From Flavobacteriaceae bacterium (GTDB lineage: Bacteria > Bacteroidota > Bacteroidia > Flavobacteriales > Flavobacteriaceae), in assembly GCA_018608625.1 (NCBI GenBank), contig JABAZC010000058.1, positions 22,333 to 86,332 on the forward strand: a DNA stretch of 64,000 nt, read 5' to 3'. The notes under the pieces were generated by a model. That model worked only from the letters and a program-made list of their open reading frames with translations. It was not told where the DNA came from and did no database searches. This document shows, one piece after another, positions 25,569-34,691 of this stretch; the stretch's first letter is position 1; every line of letters begins with the position of its first letter. The position numbers were made by a program, and so were the translations under genes.

Positions 25569-25650
25569 ATTCTATTATATTAATCTGCAAATAATTACAG
25601 TGATATCCTTATAAATAGTTTAATAAAATGTGTGGTTTTAAAAAAAATAT

Positions 25651-25658
25651 TACTTTTG
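25651..25658 (+). promoter_or_regulatory. Promoter of the M16 peptidase pair
   Basis: TACTTTTG matches TAnnTTTG, 68 bases upstream of the first peptidase ATG. The leader contains a small CTGTAA/TTACAG hairpin. Confidence 0.5.
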
Positions 25659-25726
25659 AAATAATTCTGTAACAAATTTACAGATTAAACGTCTAACGTA
25701 TAAATTATAAATTTAAAAAATAACTC

Positions 25727-27046
25727 ATGAAAAAATGCTTATGTTTATTAGCTGCTTTGCTTGGATTAACCTCAACAATCTACGCACAAGAAGTTAAATT
25801 TGAAGAGTACGATTTAAATAACGGCATGCACGTTATCTTACATCAAGACAATTCTGCTCCAGTTGTAACAACTTCAGTTATGTACCATGTTGGCGCTAAA
25901 GATGAAAACCCCGAGCGTACTGGGTTTGCTCACTTCTTTGAACATTTATTGTTCGAAGGAACTAAAAATATTCCTAAAGGAGAGTGGTTTACAATTGTAA
26001 CTTCTAATGGAGGTAGTAATAATGCCAATACTACAGATGACCGAACCTATTATTATGAAGTATTTCCTTCAAACAATGTAGAGCTAGGTCTTTGGATGGA
26101 ATCTGAGCGTTTACTTCACCCGGTTATTAACCAAGATGGAGTGGACACACAAAATGAAGTTGTAAAAGAAGAAAAGAGATTGAGAGTTGACAATAGTCCC
26201 TATGGAAAATTCCTTGAAATGATCAAGTTGAATATGTTTAAAAAACACCCCTATAAAGGAACAACCATTGGAAAAATGGAACATTTAGATGCTGCAACCT
26301 TAGAAGAATTTCAAGCATTTAATGCTAAGTTTTATGTTCCAAATAACGCAGTACTAGTAGTTGCTGGGGATATTAATGTGGCTGAAGTTAAGGTAATGAT
26401 TGAAAATTATTTTGGGCCAATTCCAAGAGGAAACGATATTGAAAGAAACTTCCCAAAAGAAGATCCTATTAACGCTCCGATGAGAGCTAAAGCATATGAT
26501 TCTAACATTCAGATTCCAGCAATAATGGCGGCTTACAGAACTCCTTCATTTAAAGAAAGAGATTCTTATGTACTTAGTATGATCTCCACTTACTTAAGTG
26601 ACGGAAAAACATCTAAACTTTATAAAAAAATTGTTGACGATAAGAAAATGGCACTACAAGTTGGAGCGATCAATCTTAGTCAAGAAGACTACGGAACTTA
26701 TATCCTATATGGGTTACCATTAGGGGACGTTTCACTTGACGATTTAGTGGCTGAAATGGATGAGGAAATTTTAAAACTTAAAAACAACCTTATTTCTGAA
26801 AGAGACTACCAAAAAATTCAAAACAAGTTTGAGAACAACTTTGTAAGCTCCAACTCAAGTTTTGAGGGGATTGCAAATTCACTGGCCCGTTATTATATGT
26901 TATATGGCGATGTTAATTTAATTAATAATGAAATTGACATTTACCGTTCTATCACACGTGAAGAAATCCAATCAGTTGCTAATAAATATCTTAACGCAGA
27001 CCAACGATTGTTATTAGAATACTTACCAGAATCCGAAAAGGAATAA
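25727..27046 (+). CDS. M16 family zinc peptidase (catalytic partner)
   Basis: The 439-residue secreted or periplasmic peptidase has a signal peptide ending near IYAQE. The inverted zinc motif is GFAHFFEHLLFEGT (HxxEH), and the downstream Glu ligand lies in NEVVKEEKRLRVDN. The C-terminal M16_C-type domain contains NAVLVVAGDIN. M16 enzymes of this type work as a two-chain chamber, and the next gene encodes the partner lacking the zinc site. The two genes are 18 bp apart. The likely role is degradation of peptides in the periplasm. Confidence 0.95.
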   Translation: MKKCLCLLAALLGLTSTIYAQEVKFEEYDLNNGMHVILHQDNSAPVVTTSVMYHVGAKDENPERTGFAHFFEHLLFEGTKNIPKGEWFTIVTSNGGSNNANTTDDRTYYYEVFPSNNVELGLWMESERLLHPVINQDGVDTQNEVVKEEKRLRVDNSPYGKFLEMIKLNMFKKHPYKGTTIGKMEHLDAATLEEFQAFNAKFYVPNNAVLVVAGDINVAEVKVMIENYFGPIPRGNDIERNFPKEDPINAPMRAKAYDSNIQIPAIMAAYRTPSFKERDSYVLSMISTYLSDGKTSKLYKKIVDDKKMALQVGAINLSQEDYGTYILYGLPLGDVSLDDLVAEMDEEILKLKNNLISERDYQKIQNKFENNFVSSNSSFEGIANSLARYYMLYGDVNLINNEIDIYRSITREEIQSVANKYLNADQRLLLEYLPESEKE

Positions 27047-27064
27047 TCAATAAAAAACCTTAAA

Positions 27065-29131
27065 ATGAAAACTAAATTATACATATTAATTGCCGTGTTT
27101 TTTATGTCTACAGGAGTTAACGCTCAGATTGACCGCTCACAGCAACCTAAACCAGGTCCCGCTCCAGAAATTTCTTTGGAAGAGCCACAAGAATTTGAAC
27201 TAAAAAACGGCCTTAAAATAATGGTTGTTGAAAACCACAAACTCCCTAGAGTATCCTTTAGACTTGCTTTTGACAGAGATCCAGTTGTTGAAGGTAGTAA
27301 AGCTGGAGTTACTTCGCTATTAGGTGCGATGTTAGGTAATGGAACAACAAATATTTCTAAAGACGAATTCAATGAAGAAATAGACTTTTTAGGAGCAAGA
27401 CTAAGCTTTGGTTTTGGTGGCGGTTCAGCGTCTTCGATAACTAAATATAGCAATCGTATGCTAGAGCTATTGGCAGATGCAGCAATGAACCCCTTGCTAA
27501 CTGAAAAAGAATTTCAGAAAGAAAAGGAAAAGTTAATTGAAGGCATAAAATCTAGCGCCAAAAGTGTAGATGCAATTGCTGGACGTGTTGGCGGGGCATT
27601 AGCTTACGGCAAACAGCATCCTTATGGAGAATTTATCACTGAAGAAACTGCTAACGAGGTAACTCTTGGTGATGTAAATGCTTATTACGAAAAATACTTT
27701 AACCCAAATAATACGTACTTAGTAATTATTGGAGATGTAAAAACAAAAGCTATTATGAAGCTTGTGAAAAAACATTTCAAAAAATGGGACAAAGCAGAAT
27801 CTATGACTACCGTAATTATAGAGCCTAACGAAAACCCTAAAACTTTAGAGATTAATTTTATTGACATGCCTAATGCTGTACAGTCGAACATCTCCTTGTC
27901 AAGTAATGTGTCTCTAAAAATGAGTGATCTAGATTACCACGCGGTACTAATTGCAAATAAAATACTTGGAGGTGGATTTAATAGCTATTTAAACATGAAT
28001 CTTCGTGAGGAGCATGGTTACACGTATGGTGCTAGGTCATCTGTTGGAACAGACAAGTATGTTTCTAGATTTAGCGCTGGGGCAGCAGTTAGAAACGCTG
28101 TCACAGATAGTGCTGTTGTAGAAACTGTAAAAGAAATCAAACGCATTAAGGCAGAGCCTGTTACTGCAGATGCCTTATCAAATGCGAAAGCTAAATATGT
28201 GGGTGATTTTGTAATGGCACTAGAAAGACCTAGTACTATTGCTCAATATGCAATTAGCACAAAAGTAAACGAACTTCCTGAGGATTTCTATACAACTTAC
28301 CTTCAAAAAATAAATGCGGTTACAATTGAAGATGTTCAACGAGTGGCTAACAAGTACTTCAGTGCTGAAAATGCTCGAATCATTATTGTAGGTAAAGGAA
28401 GTGAAGTGATCGAAAATCTTGAAAAAACAGGAATACCAATTAACTACTTCGACACTTTTGCAAATCCAGTTGAAAAGCCTGAGTTTTCAAAACCCATCCC
28501 AGCTGGAGTAACGGCATCAACAGTTATTGAAGGTTACATCACAGCAATTGGTGGATTAGAGGCTGTAAATGCAGTAACCTCTGTAATGATAGCAGCTAAC
28601 GTTACTATTGAAGGAATGCCCTTTAAACCAACAGCGATGATGAAAACGATGTCACCAAACATGTCCTCAATGGAAATGTCTATTGAAGGAATGGGAACAG
28701 TCATGAAACAAAAGTATAACGGAAGCGAAGGATATGCCGAACAGCAAGGCATGAAAATGCCAATGTCAGAAACTGAACTCGCTGAAAAAGCAGAAGAAAA
28801 AGGCTTATTTCCAGAAACGTATTTAGATGTAAGTACACTTACACTAATTAGCCTTACAGCTATAGATGGTGTTGATGTTTATAAAGTAAAAGTGAAAGAG
28901 GATTCTTTCCGATACTATAACTCAACTACTGGTCTTCTAGTAAGAACCGAAAAAACAGAAGAAGCACAAGGCCAAAAGGTAACGTCTGTTCAGGATCTAT
29001 CTGACTATAGAATGGTCAACGGAGTGCTATTTCCATATGAACAGAAAATCACAGCAGGCCCCCAAGTAATTGGCTTGACTGCAAGTGAAATTACTATTAA
29101 TGTAGGAGTTTCTGCGGAAGATTTCAATTAA
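27065..29131 (+). CDS. M16 family protein without a zinc site, with a C-terminal LolA-like extension
   Basis: The 688-residue protein has a signal peptide (TGVNAQIDRSQQ), an M16 fold at about 35-460 (FELKNGLKIMVVENHKLPRV, NTYLVIIGDVKTKAIMKLVK) and an extension of about 220 residues. The HxxEH position reads GVTSLLGAMLGNGTT, so it is catalytically dead and presumably the binding partner of the preceding peptidase. It keeps the REEHGYTYGARS substrate-binding region. The extension (IEGYITAIGGLEAVNAV onward) resembles the LolA/outer-membrane lipoprotein-sorting fold often fused to such proteins in Bacteroidota. The domain name for the extension is by eye. Confidence 0.92.
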   Translation: MKTKLYILIAVFFMSTGVNAQIDRSQQPKPGPAPEISLEEPQEFELKNGLKIMVVENHKLPRVSFRLAFDRDPVVEGSKAGVTSLLGAMLGNGTTNISKDEFNEEIDFLGARLSFGFGGGSASSITKYSNRMLELLADAAMNPLLTEKEFQKEKEKLIEGIKSSAKSVDAIAGRVGGALAYGKQHPYGEFITEETANEVTLGDVNAYYEKYFNPNNTYLVIIGDVKTKAIMKLVKKHFKKWDKAESMTTVIIEPNENPKTLEINFIDMPNAVQSNISLSSNVSLKMSDLDYHAVLIANKILGGGFNSYLNMNLREEHGYTYGARSSVGTDKYVSRFSAGAAVRNAVTDSAVVETVKEIKRIKAEPVTADALSNAKAKYVGDFVMALERPSTIAQYAISTKVNELPEDFYTTYLQKINAVTIEDVQRVANKYFSAENARIIIVGKGSEVIENLEKTGIPINYFDTFANPVEKPEFSKPIPAGVTASTVIEGYITAIGGLEAVNAVTSVMIAANVTIEGMPFKPTAMMKTMSPNMSSMEMSIEGMGTVMKQKYNGSEGYAEQQGMKMPMSETELAEKAEEKGLFPETYLDVSTLTLISLTAIDGVDVYKVKVKEDSFRYYNSTTGLLVRTEKTEEAQGQKVTSVQDLSDYRMVNGVLFPYEQKITAGPQVIGLTASEITINVGVSAEDFN

Positions 29132-29147
29132 GTAAATATTCTATAAC

Positions 29148-29182
29148 AAAAAAGGCCGAAGCATTCACTTCGGCCTTTTTTT
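29148..29182. terminator. Bidirectional terminator between the M16 pair and the EamA gene
   Basis: A stem AAGGCCGAAG / CTTCGGCCTT around a short loop is flanked by an A-run and a T-run, so it serves both convergent genes. Confidence 0.92.
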
Positions 29183-30056
29183 ATGCTTTTTTATTTACTA
29201 GATAAACTCCCAATAATATAAGTGATGATGCAAGCCCTTGGTTTATTCCAAAGACCTCTCCATCTAATAGCCCCCATAGTAGTGCCACAAGTGGCATTAG
29301 GTAGGCAACTGAAGATGCAAATACTGGACTAGAAATTTGAATCAGCGAATTAAATATAATTTTAGCCATCACCGTTCCAAATAAAGAAAGAATGACTACA
29401 GAACCAATTGACATATATATTGTATCATTTTGGAAAGTCTCAGTTGTAAAAAAGTTAGAAAAGCTTAAAACTAAAATAGCTGGTATGATTATAGCTACAA
29501 AGTTACCGGTTGCAATTGCAATCGGTTTAACATCTTGAAGATAGCGTTTTATTATATTTACACTACTGGCATACATTACGGTCGCTAAAATAACAAATCC
29601 TGCATATAAATAATTTTGATCAGGATGAAGCTCCATGCTATTAAAAATAAGCATTGAAGCTCCTACAAAGCCGAGTATCACTCCAAAGACTTGAGTTTTA
29701 GTTGAAGTTATCTTAAAAACTGCCAGGCCTATTAGAACTGTATTTAAAGGAACCAAGGAATTTAGAATAGAAACGATCCCACTGTCGACTTCCGTTTCTG
29801 CAAACGCAAATAAAAAGGACGGAAAAAATGTACCAATAAATCCAGTGATAATAATCCACTTCCATTGATGACTTTGAATTGTTTTAAGAGATTTAAACCC
29901 TATTATAAAAATAAACAATGAGGACATTACAGTTCTTAAACTCCCTAATTGAAAGGGAGAAAGACCCAAAAGACCTTTTTTTATTAAAATAAAAGAACTT
30001 CCCCAAGTTAATGCAAGTAGAAAAAGATAAAACCACTTTTTTTGTTCTGTGTTCAT
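29181..30056 (-). CDS. EamA family (DMT) permease
   Basis: The 291-residue protein has ten predicted membrane segments as two EamA repeats. It opens WFYLFLLALTWGSSFILIKK, a classical DMT start, followed by PFQLGSLRTVMSSLFIFI. Members export amino acids, metabolites or drugs, and substrate cannot be inferred here. It is a single-gene transcript ending in the shared terminator. A second, dissimilar EamA protein lies near the right end of the window. Confidence 0.92.
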   Translation of the reverse strand: MNTEQKKWFYLFLLALTWGSSFILIKKGLLGLSPFQLGSLRTVMSSLFIFIIGFKSLKTIQSHQWKWIIITGFIGTFFPSFLFAFAETEVDSGIVSILNSLVPLNTVLIGLAVFKITSTKTQVFGVILGFVGASMLIFNSMELHPDQNYLYAGFVILATVMYASSVNIIKRYLQDVKPIAIATGNFVAIIIPAILVLSFSNFFTTETFQNDTIYMSIGSVVILSLFGTVMAKIIFNSLIQISSPVFASSVAYLMPLVALLWGLLDGEVFGINQGLASSLILLGVYLVNKKA

Positions 30057-30116
30057 TCCGAATTATTAAAAGAATACAAAATTGAACAATAAATTAGAAA
30101 AACAATCAAATATCTT

Positions 30117-30124
30117 TACATTTG
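30117..30124 (+). promoter_or_regulatory. Promoter of the HMA lipoprotein gene
   Basis: TACATTTG matches TAnnTTTG, 22 bases upstream of the ATG. Confidence 0.5.
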
Positions 30125-30146
30125 TTTACAAATATAAAATAGTTCT

Positions 30147-30539
30147 ATGAAGTTTTTAAAAAATATTTTAAGCGTAACATTTATTTTAATCCTATTATCA
30201 TCTTGTAAGACAGATAAAAAAGTAGAAATCAAAACTATTGATGTTAGTTCAGAAAAAATAAGCCAAAAGCTAGACCCTAATGCAGTTTATTCAAAAGCTG
30301 AGTTTAGTATTAAAGGGATGACTTGTGAAATGGGTTGTGCCAAAACTATTGAGAAAAAACTAGCAAAAATGTATGGCATGAAGTCAGCTACTGTAGATTT
30401 CAAAAATGAACTCGCTTTAGTTGAATTTGACGTTGCTAAAATAAACCCTTTGAGTATTACTAAAACAGTGAATGATATAAGCAATATTTATTCTGTTGAA
30501 AATATGCAAATTATTAAAGCCGCATACACAAGTAACTAA
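30147..30539 (+). CDS. Lipoprotein with a heavy-metal-associated (HMA) domain
   Basis: The 130-residue protein has a signal peptide ending LLSSCKTDKK, so it should be lipidated on Cys20. An HMA fold then covers about 50-125 (YSKAEFSIKGMTCEMGCAKT, SATVDFKNELALVEF). The metal loop is MTCEMGC: CxxxC, one residue longer than the usual MTCxxC. It is probably a periplasmic or outer-membrane copper or other soft-metal binding protein. No P-type ATPase or efflux gene is adjacent. The spacing variant is real in the sequence; its metal is unknown. Confidence 0.9.
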   Translation: MKFLKNILSVTFILILLSSCKTDKKVEIKTIDVSSEKISQKLDPNAVYSKAEFSIKGMTCEMGCAKTIEKKLAKMYGMKSATVDFKNELALVEFDVAKINPLSITKTVNDISNIYSVENMQIIKAAYTSN

Positions 30540-30752
30540 GATTTAGAAAGCCACTTTAATTATTGGAACTTTTTCAGAAGAAAGACCTTTAAAATGTAGT
30601 AGACTAGGAATTAAAAGGTGTTCTGTTGAGAATATGAAACATCTATTTTCGAATAGTTTTAAATTAGAAGGACAATTAAGGACAGATCATACAACCCCTT
30701 TTGATACAATTCAGGACTTTAATTTCTGTATTCTTAAAAAAATAAAGTAAAG

Positions 30753-32279
30753 CTATTTTACTATAAGTTTTTTAATTGAGATTGAATTATTTTCTTGAAA
30801 CTTTACAAAATAAATACCACTACTTAAAATAGAGATATCGATACTAGCTCTGTTGTCCCCTGCCAATACCTTGTCACCAGTAATATCATAAATTTCATAT
30901 TTTAAATATTCCCTAGAAGATGAAATGCTGAAGAAGTCTTTTGCAGGATTAGGGTGAATGAAAATAGCTGAGTCAGAATTATTATTTATTCCTAAACTGT
31001 TATTCATTATATGCTCAAAAAATAACCATACTTCTAGAGAAGCATCTATATCCATATTAGCCCCTTGAGAACCAGGCCAGTCATGGCCACCTCCATAAAT
31101 TTTATATAACCAAACCTCATTATTATTGTCTGATCCGTAATTTTTTTCACTTACAACGGAACTACCATCCGAAGTGTTAGTGTTAGGTAAATCCTCAGTG
31201 AAGAATTCAGTACAATTATTCAAATCAGCCCAATATTCAATAATTGAAGGAATGCTTGGGTAAGCTCCCCAACCGCCAGATGATGTGGGGTCTCCATCAT
31301 AGTAAGTAACGTTATCGTTAACTCCATGGATTTCAAAAATAGAAATTAAACTAGAGGGGTTACAAGTATCCATTATTTCTTGCAACATCATACCTGCTAC
31401 AGGTGCAATAGCTTTAAAAGTCTCAGACGCTTGGCAAGCTAACATGTAGCACATATCTCCTCCATTTGACATTCCAGATGCAAATGTTTTATCAGCACTT
31501 AAATTATTTTCAGACTGTAAATAGATGGCTAGTTCTTTTAAAAAGTCAACATCATCAACGGTTTCGTTTGGGTGAAAATCATAACCAACATTCCAGAATC
31601 TATTTCCAGAATCATCCACAGTTCCTCTAGGATAGCATACTGCAAATCTATACTCATCAGCGATATCATTCATGTTAGAATAATTTCTAATATTCTCTGC
31701 ATCGCCACTATATCCATGCATGACAAAAACTAAAGGAGAGTTTTCTTCTAATCCTTCTGGCTCATAATAGATGTAATCTCTATCAATTCCATGATGTGAA
31801 AAGCTAGTATAAGTTGATTCTGGTGGAGTATTAGATTCAATAAGCTGAAAATCAAAACTTGAATTACTCCAAAAACTATCCCATGCAATGTAGTAAGTAA
31901 CTCCAGCAGTAGCCTCAAAAGTAGCAGTAGATAAAAAGGTGTTATAAAGAATTCCTCCATCATCATTTCCTGCTACACAAACTAAATTATCACAGGGTCC
32001 TTCATACACATGAAGCCTTGTGTCATCATTTTGATTGGATTCTAAATCAGAAGTTACTGTTACAAATATGTTTTGATCAGGTACATAAGAAAACCATTCT
32101 AAATTAGAATTATCATAACTATCTAGCTCTGTGCAGTCAAGACTATATGTATCCCCGCTTATATTATCGACATAATAATCTCCAGCAATAATTTCAATTG
32201 ATTCTTCACAGGAGTTGCCATTTTGAGCAGATAAAAAATAAGTTGAGAATAATAATATACAAAAGATATAAGTTTTCAT
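30753..32279 (-). CDS. Secreted esterase/PHB-depolymerase-like protein with a T9SS sorting domain
   Basis: The 508-residue secreted protein has a signal peptide (TYFLSAQNG) and an N-terminal beta-rich domain at about 20-150 (CEESIEIIAGDYYVDNISG, ATAGVTYYIAWDSFW). An alpha/beta-hydrolase of the feruloyl esterase/PHB depolymerase (LpqC) type spans about 160-415, with LVFVMHGYSGDAENIRN, the nucleophile elbow ASGMSNGGDMCYML and the late His in YGGGHDWPGSQG. A type A T9SS domain closes it (IHPNPAKDFFSISS ... GIYFVKFQENNSISIKKLIVK). It is probably surface-exposed or released and acts on an ester-bearing polymer such as a feruloylated or acetylated polysaccharide, or a polyester. Substrate is inference. 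Confidence 0.9.
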   Translation of the reverse strand: MKTYIFCILLFSTYFLSAQNGNSCEESIEIIAGDYYVDNISGDTYSLDCTELDSYDNSNLEWFSYVPDQNIFVTVTSDLESNQNDDTRLHVYEGPCDNLVCVAGNDDGGILYNTFLSTATFEATAGVTYYIAWDSFWSNSSFDFQLIESNTPPESTYTSFSHHGIDRDYIYYEPEGLEENSPLVFVMHGYSGDAENIRNYSNMNDIADEYRFAVCYPRGTVDDSGNRFWNVGYDFHPNETVDDVDFLKELAIYLQSENNLSADKTFASGMSNGGDMCYMLACQASETFKAIAPVAGMMLQEIMDTCNPSSLISIFEIHGVNDNVTYYDGDPTSSGGWGAYPSIPSIIEYWADLNNCTEFFTEDLPNTNTSDGSSVVSEKNYGSDNNNEVWLYKIYGGGHDWPGSQGANMDIDASLEVWLFFEHIMNNSLGINNNSDSAIFIHPNPAKDFFSISSSREYLKYEIYDITGDKVLAGDNRASIDISILSSGIYFVKFQENNSISIKKLIVK

Positions 32280-32302
32280 AAAACTCTAGTTGGTTAAGTC
32301 AA

Positions 32303-32440
32303 TTACTTTTTTGTGATTTCTACTATCATATCTCTAGCAGTCATAAATTTTACTTTATGAACTGAATTTTTCACTAAATCATTATCGATTCGGTTTTCCA
32401 AATATTCTATAATTTCTTTTGCTGTTGAGTCTTGGTTCAT
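32303..32440 (-). CDS. Possible 45-residue protein
   Basis: An ATG-initiated frame of 45 codons lies 23 bp upstream of the esterase gene on the same strand. The translation begins MNQDSTAKEIIEYLENRID and ends TARDMIVEITKK, with a charged amphipathic-helix look and no signal peptide. It fills most of the 241-bp gap between aminopeptidase P and the esterase. I recognise no family; it could be a real small protein or chance. Confidence 0.35.
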   Translation of the reverse strand: MNQDSTAKEIIEYLENRIDNDLVKNSVHKVKFMTARDMIVEITKK

Positions 32441-32520
32441 CCAATAAATTTATTAAATAAAAAACAATAACTTTCATTATATTTAATATATAAACTAAAT
32501 AATTTTAAATCTTTGAATTC

Positions 32521-33816
32521 TTAATTAGAGTTCATTAATGCTTCAATTTCATCAATTTCAATAGGGATATTCTGCATTAAATTTACAGGAGATCCTTTGG
32601 CTTGAATCACTACATCGTCCTCAAGTCTAATTCCCATGTTTTCTTCAGGAATATAAATTCCTGGCTCAACAGTAAAAACCATATTAGCTTGCATAGGCGA
32701 TTTCAGAGCGCCAAAATCATGAGTGTCTAAACCCATGTGATGAGAAGTCCCATGCATGAAATACTTTTTATAAGCAGGCCACTTTGGATCTTCGTTTTGT
32801 ACATCTACTTTATTAATTAATTCCAAACCCAAAAGTTCAGATGTCATTAGTTTCCCGACCTCTACGTGATAGGCATCCCACATGGTTCCAGGTACAAGTA
32901 ATTTAGTTGCTTGATTTTTGACGTTTAGAACTGCTTGATAGACAGCCTTTTGACGTGCGGTAAACCGTCCATTAACAGGGACTGTTCGTGTCATATCGCT
33001 CGAGTAATTTGCATACTCAGCAGCAACATCCATAAGTAAAAGATCGCCATCCTTACACTCTTGATTATTATCTATATAATGTAGAACACAGGCATTATAT
33101 CCAGAGGCTATAATAGGTGTATAAGCAAACCCTTTCGAACGATTTCTTAGAAACTCATGTGTATATTCTGCTTCAATCTCGTACTCCATAACTCCTGGCT
33201 TCACAAACCCTAGAACTCTGTTAAATCCTTTTTCAGTGATATCACAAGCCGTTTTAATAAGTGAAATTTCCTCCGATTCTTTAACCCCTCTAAGCGCTTC
33301 CATAATTGGAAAATTAGGAACCATTTTGTGAGCTGGATACGAAGATTTAACCATTTTCAAAAAACGATCTTCGCGTGTCTCCATTTCTACTGCTTGACGG
33401 TAGTGCTCGTTATTGTTGTAGTAAAAATGAGTAGACTCTTCCATTAATCTTGAAAAAATATACTGAAACTCTTCCAACCAATACACGGTCTTAATTCCAG
33501 ACGAAGCGGTTGCTTGTAATTTACTAAGTTTAGCGCCTTCCCAGATAGCAATGTGATCGTTGGTCTCTTTTACAAATAGCACTTCACGATGCGCTTCTTG
33601 TTTAGCGTCTGGAAAAACAAGTAAGATACTCTCTTCCTGATCTACGCCGGTTAGGTAAAAAATGTTTCGGTGCTGTTCAAATGGAAGTGTACTGTCGGCA
33701 CCTGTAGAAAATACATCATTTGAATTAAATATAGCTATAGAATTTGAAACCATCTGTTTAGATAGCTTCAATCTGTTTTTGATAAATAATTCAGGGCTTA
33801 TCGGAAGGTATTTCAT
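32521..33816 (-). CDS. pepP: Aminopeptidase P family protein (Xaa-Pro aminopeptidase, M24B)
   Basis: This 431-residue metallopeptidase removes N-terminal residues that precede proline. The N-terminal AMP_N domain (SNSIAIFNSNDVFSTGADST) is followed by the pita-bread domain with all five metal ligands in order: LLMDVAAEYANYSSDMTRTV (two Asp), HGTSHHMGLDTHD (His), TVEPGIYIPEENMG (Glu) and IRLEDDVVI (Glu). Length is standard. It stands alone, with a TAAATTTG box about 20 bp upstream. Confidence 0.95.
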   Translation of the reverse strand: MKYLPISPELFIKNRLKLSKQMVSNSIAIFNSNDVFSTGADSTLPFEQHRNIFYLTGVDQEESILLVFPDAKQEAHREVLFVKETNDHIAIWEGAKLSKLQATASSGIKTVYWLEEFQYIFSRLMEESTHFYYNNNEHYRQAVEMETREDRFLKMVKSSYPAHKMVPNFPIMEALRGVKESEEISLIKTACDITEKGFNRVLGFVKPGVMEYEIEAEYTHEFLRNRSKGFAYTPIIASGYNACVLHYIDNNQECKDGDLLLMDVAAEYANYSSDMTRTVPVNGRFTARQKAVYQAVLNVKNQATKLLVPGTMWDAYHVEVGKLMTSELLGLELINKVDVQNEDPKWPAYKKYFMHGTSHHMGLDTHDFGALKSPMQANMVFTVEPGIYIPEENMGIRLEDDVVIQAKGSPVNLMQNIPIEIDEIEALMNSN

Positions 33817-33834
33817 ATTGAATTTTATTTAACT

Positions 33835-33842
33835 CAAATTTA
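33835..33842 (-). promoter_or_regulatory. pepP promoter, -7 box
   Basis: The minus strand reads TAAATTTG (TAnnTTTG), 18 bases upstream of the ATG, giving a very short leader. Confidence 0.5.
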
Positions 33843-33942
33843 AAAATTTTATAACACAATAAACAAATAAAACAATTTAATTACTCTGATGTATTGTGCT
33901 TATTTAAAACTATTCTAAATAATAAAATTATGCCTGTAGTTA

Positions 33943-33973
33943 TTGTCTAAAACCTTACCGTGAAGTACCTTTG
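33943..33973 (+). promoter_or_regulatory. sdhCAB promoter
   Basis: TTG at 33943-33945 and TACCTTTG at 33966-33973 are separated by 20 bases, a near-ideal Bacteroidota -33/-7 pair. The leader to the sdhC ATG is about 20 nt. Confidence 0.7.
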
Positions 33974-33996
33974 TATAGTAAAAAAATTAAATAATA

Positions 33997-34680
33997 ATGA
34001 GTGAGGTTTTAAAGTCATCAATTGGAAGAAAGATAGCCATGGCGCTCTCTGCATTTTTCCTTATGTTTTTCATTTTACAGCATTTTGCAATCAATATTTT
34101 ATCTGTTTTAGACCCAGACACTTTTAACGAGGTGTCTCATTTCATGGGAACAAATCCATTGGTACAGTATGTATTACAACCCGTTCTTATTTTTGGTGTT
34201 ATTTTTCACTTTGCAATGGGATTTGTTTTAGAATTTAAGAACAAATCTTCAAGATCAGTAAGCTATGCCAAAAACAATGCAAATGCCAATTCTACTTGGA
34301 TGAGTAGAAATATGATATACAGCGGCGGATTTATTCTTTTTTTTCTGGTCATCCATTTTATAGATTTCTGGATTCCTGAATTAAATATAAAATATGTAAT
34401 TGGAGATTCCTCTGGTCTCTTAGAAGATGGTTCAGGGTACCGCTACTTTGAGGAACTTCAACATAAATTTGTACCGCTTTGGCGCGTAGTTTTATATTGT
34501 GGTGGTTTTGTGTTTTTAGCATTACATTTATTACATGGATTCAACTCTGCATTCCAATCAGTTGGAGCAAACAATAAATATACCAAATCATTAAAAGGGT
34601 TTGGTAAAGCATATGCGATCCTAATTCCACTAGGGTTTATCATAATTGCCCTTTTCCACTATTTTAATAATTCACACTAA
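33997..34680 (+). CDS. sdhC: Succinate dehydrogenase cytochrome b subunit
   Basis: This 227-residue membrane anchor of succinate:quinone oxidoreductase has five hydrophobic helices with the histidines expected to hold two hemes ([38 protein letters not shown]). It begins [20 protein letters not shown], typical of the type B enzymes of Bacteroidota, which use one anchor subunit instead of SdhC plus SdhD. No sdhD is present. The next gene, sdhA, follows after 11 bp. Confidence 0.95.
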   Translation: MSEVLKSSIGRKIAMALSAFFLMFFILQHFAINILSVLDPDTFNEVSHFMGTNPLVQYVLQPVLIFGVIFHFAMGFVLEFKNKSSRSVSYAKNNANANSTWMSRNMIYSGGFILFFLVIHFIDFWIPELNIKYVIGDSSGLLEDGSGYRYFEELQHKFVPLWRVVLYCGGFVFLALHLLHGFNSAFQSVGANNKYTKSLKGFGKAYAILIPLGFIIIALFHYFNNSH

Positions 34681-34691
34681 AACATAGGATT

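Noticed and set aside
30634-30750. Short 38-codon frame after the HMA gene
   Set aside because: No family features and no promoter; probably chance or a remnant too short to judge.
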